Part shown: in pieces, positions 4,748 through 5,992 of the stretch
Layout: each line of letters starts with the position of its first letter
Numbering within the stretch: the first letter of the stretch is position 1
Assembly (NCBI GenBank): GCA_027079895.1
Contig: JALWUZ010000325.1
Location: 1 to 5,992, forward strand
Reading direction: 5' to 3'
Length of the DNA stretch: 5,992 nt
Origin: Anaerolineae bacterium
GTDB lineage: Bacteria > Chloroflexota > Anaerolineae > B4-G1
Translations under genes and position numbers: made by a program
The notes under the pieces: generated by a model
Seen by the model: the letters and a program-made list of their open reading frames with translations, nothing else
Database searches by the model: none
What the model was told of the DNA's origin: nothing

Positions 4748-5992
4748 CTATGGCACCCGCTCGTAGGCCCCGATGTCGCAGGCCGCGACGGTGTCCCCGT
4801 CGCCGTCCACCGGGCGGGCGTGCCCCAGGTAATCATCGGCGGGACAGGCCGCCGCGTCCCCCGCGTCTATGGCCGGGCTGGTGGCGAGCAACTGCCCGTA
4901 GAAGGTGTCCACCCCCTCGTCGCTCAGCCCCGGCGACTGGCAGACGTCGTGCCCGCCGACGGGACAGGGGTCGTTCTTCACGTCGTAGATGAGGGAGTAG
5001 TCGGCGTCGAGCGGGTCGGAGGGGAAGCCTGCCCGATAGATCCAGCAGGTGCGCTCTGTGCCCTGGGCGGTGAAGTCGTCCTGTCCCAGGAAGAGGTTGT
5101 TGCGCAGCCGGACGCTCTCCGCGCCGGTGCAGGTCCCCTCGCAGATGACCTCGACCAGGCAGTCCCCCTCGCCGGTGAGCGTGTTGTTCGTCACCGTCGC
5201 CACGTCGCCGGCCGTCAGGTTGAGGGCGAGCGCGTTTCCGGCGGCGCGGCAGTTGTCCACGTTGTAGGTGAACGACTGGCCGTCGAAGTAGGCGCAGTTG
5301 CCGACGATGACGGAGTTCTCGATCGTCGTCGGGCCGTTCACCTTGATCTGATTGCCGGCGTTCCCCACGGCGATGGTGCGACGGATGACGATGGAGGACG
5401 GGCGCTGGCGGACGTAGAGCAGGTCCAGCCCGTCGGAGGTGTTGTAGCGGAAGATGGAGTCCTCGATCAGCCAGTCGCCGCCGGTCGCACCGGTGCCGAC
5501 GCCGTCGCCGTACCCGCCGGCCGTCTGCGCCCAGCAGCCGTTGATGGCGCCGTCGGGGTAACTTTCGCCGCAGCCGTTCCACTCCACCGTCCAGTGGCGG
5601 AAGGTGAGATGGCCGGAGTTGGCGTTGTCTACCCCGATGTCCCCGTCCCAGCCGACCCAGCCGTTGGCGGCCAGACGGACGTTTTCCAAAGTCCACTCGC
5701 TCAGCCGCCCGGCCATGATGCCGGCGTGGGCCAGGCCGTGGATGTTCAGGTCTTTCAGGAGGACGTTGGACGAGTCCTCGGCGTACAGGCCGACGGGGGC
5801 CCAGTCGCCGAAGGGGTAGTTGTCGCGCTCGCAGTGCAGGCTGCTGTCGCTGTAGTCCTCGATGCAGCCGGAGTGGTCGGTGATCTCCAGGCAGGCGATC
5901 TGGACGTTGCTCACGTCGGTGAGGTTGACGATGAACAAGGATCGTTCCGCGCCCCACAGTTGCGGCGGGTCGGCGCAGCCGCTATCCCAGCC
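4748..5992 (-). CDS. Right-handed parallel beta-helix protein with C-terminal choice-of-anchor Q type module, N-terminus outside window
   Basis: The frame is open from the right edge to the TAG at 4750-4748, giving 414 visible residues. The true start lies beyond the window; the in-frame TTG near 5938 should not be taken as the start, since coding continues upstream (GWDSGCADPPQLWGAERS). About nine beta-helix coils are visible, for example NVQIACLEITDHSG, NVLLKDLNIHGLAHAGIM, EWTLENVRLAANG, DWLIEDSIFRYNTSDGLDLL, SIVIRRTIAVGNAG, PTTIENSVIVGNC and SVRLRNNLFLG. This fold is typical of pectate lyase-like secreted proteins. The last 43 residues (4751-4879) contain SPAIDAGD, CPADDYLGHARP, VDGDGDT and CDIGAYE, the pattern of choice-of-anchor Q domains. 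Sixteen cysteines in the visible part suggest disulfides and an extracellular location. No sorting signal or membrane helix follows GAYERVP. Substrate and catalytic activity cannot be told; a non-enzymatic surface or adhesion role is equally possible. Confidence 0.85.
   Translation of the reverse strand, partial: GWDSGCADPPQLWGAERSLFIVNLTDVSNVQIACLEITDHSGCIEDYSDSSLHCERDNYPFGDWAPVGLYAEDSSNVLLKDLNIHGLAHAGIMAGRLSEWTLENVRLAANGWVGWDGDIGVDNANSGHLTFRHWTVEWNGCGESYPDGAINGCWAQTAGGYGDGVGTGATGGDWLIEDSIFRYNTSDGLDLLYVRQRPSSIVIRRTIAVGNAGNQIKVNGPTTIENSVIVGNCAYFDGQSFTYNVDNCRAAGNALALNLTAGDVATVTNNTLTGEGDCLVEVICEGTCTGAESVRLRNNLFLGQDDFTAQGTERTCWIYRAGFPSDPLDADYSLIYDVKNDPCPVGGHDVCQSPGLSDEGVDTFYGQLLATSPAIDAGDAAACPADDYLGHARPVDGDGDTVAACDIGAYERVP

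Noticed and set aside
4833..5957. Second long minus-strand frame overlapping the beta-helix gene
   Set aside because: The product is an Arg/Pro/Leu-rich shadow; the other frame shows regular beta-helix coils and the C-terminal CDIGAYE module.
1..5992. A new defence, mobile or biosynthetic system
   Set aside because: No transposase, integrase, nuclease, toxin-antitoxin pair, CRISPR array, tRNA or biosynthetic cluster is visible. The genes are envelope and housekeeping types with normal spacing and uniform GC-rich codon use.

Overview
The window is GC-rich bacterial DNA that most resembles a Chloroflexota genome (Anaerolineae or Caldilineae type). This is inferred from gene content and protein style, because no rRNA or other taxonomic marker is present. 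The pointers are a membrane LysM protein with long Thr-Pro linkers, a secreted beta-helix protein ending in a 'choice-of-anchor Q' type module, and a regulator / phasin-like / ABC1-kinase gene group.

Layout. (1) 1-412, minus strand: the N-terminal part of lgt, prolipoprotein diacylglyceryl transferase, cut by the left edge. (2) 413-557: a compact divergent promoter region, with a TATAAT promoter plus AGGAGG ribosome site for lgt and a near-perfect TTGACA/TATAAT promoter for the rightward genes. (3) 558-1622, plus strand: a two-gene operon of a winged-helix protein and a small phasin-like coiled-coil protein. (4) 1623-1783: a 14-bp perfect hairpin, then an extended -10 promoter. (5) 1784-3463, plus strand: an ABC1/UbiB-family atypical kinase with two C-terminal membrane helices. 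(6) 3502-4686, plus strand: a single-pass membrane protein made of a zinc ribbon, a membrane helix, two LysM domains and a C-terminal beta-type domain. (7) 4687-4747: a short convergent spacer with an imperfect hairpin and repeated AAGCGCG words. (8) 4748-5992, minus strand: the C-terminal 414 residues of a Cys-rich right-handed beta-helix protein, cut by the right edge.

How they fit together. Most products act at the cell envelope: lipoprotein modification (Lgt), a membrane-anchored kinase-like protein probably linked to lipid or quinone metabolism (UbiB), a peptidoglycan-binding membrane protein (LysM) and a probable secreted beta-helix protein. The winged-helix and phasin-like genes are probably co-transcribed. 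Their position next to the ABC1 kinase suggests, but does not prove, a shared function.

The most notable non-coding observation is that all four recognisable promoters have an extended -10 (TGnTAnnAT), and three share TGTGSTAYMAT. For the ABC1-kinase and LysM genes this element lies so close to the ATG, with no Shine-Dalgarno sequence, that both transcripts are predicted to be leaderless or nearly so. I see no CRISPR array, transposon, tRNA or rRNA, and no clear sign of a new defence or mobile system. Overall this is a fairly ordinary chromosomal region with several poorly described proteins.
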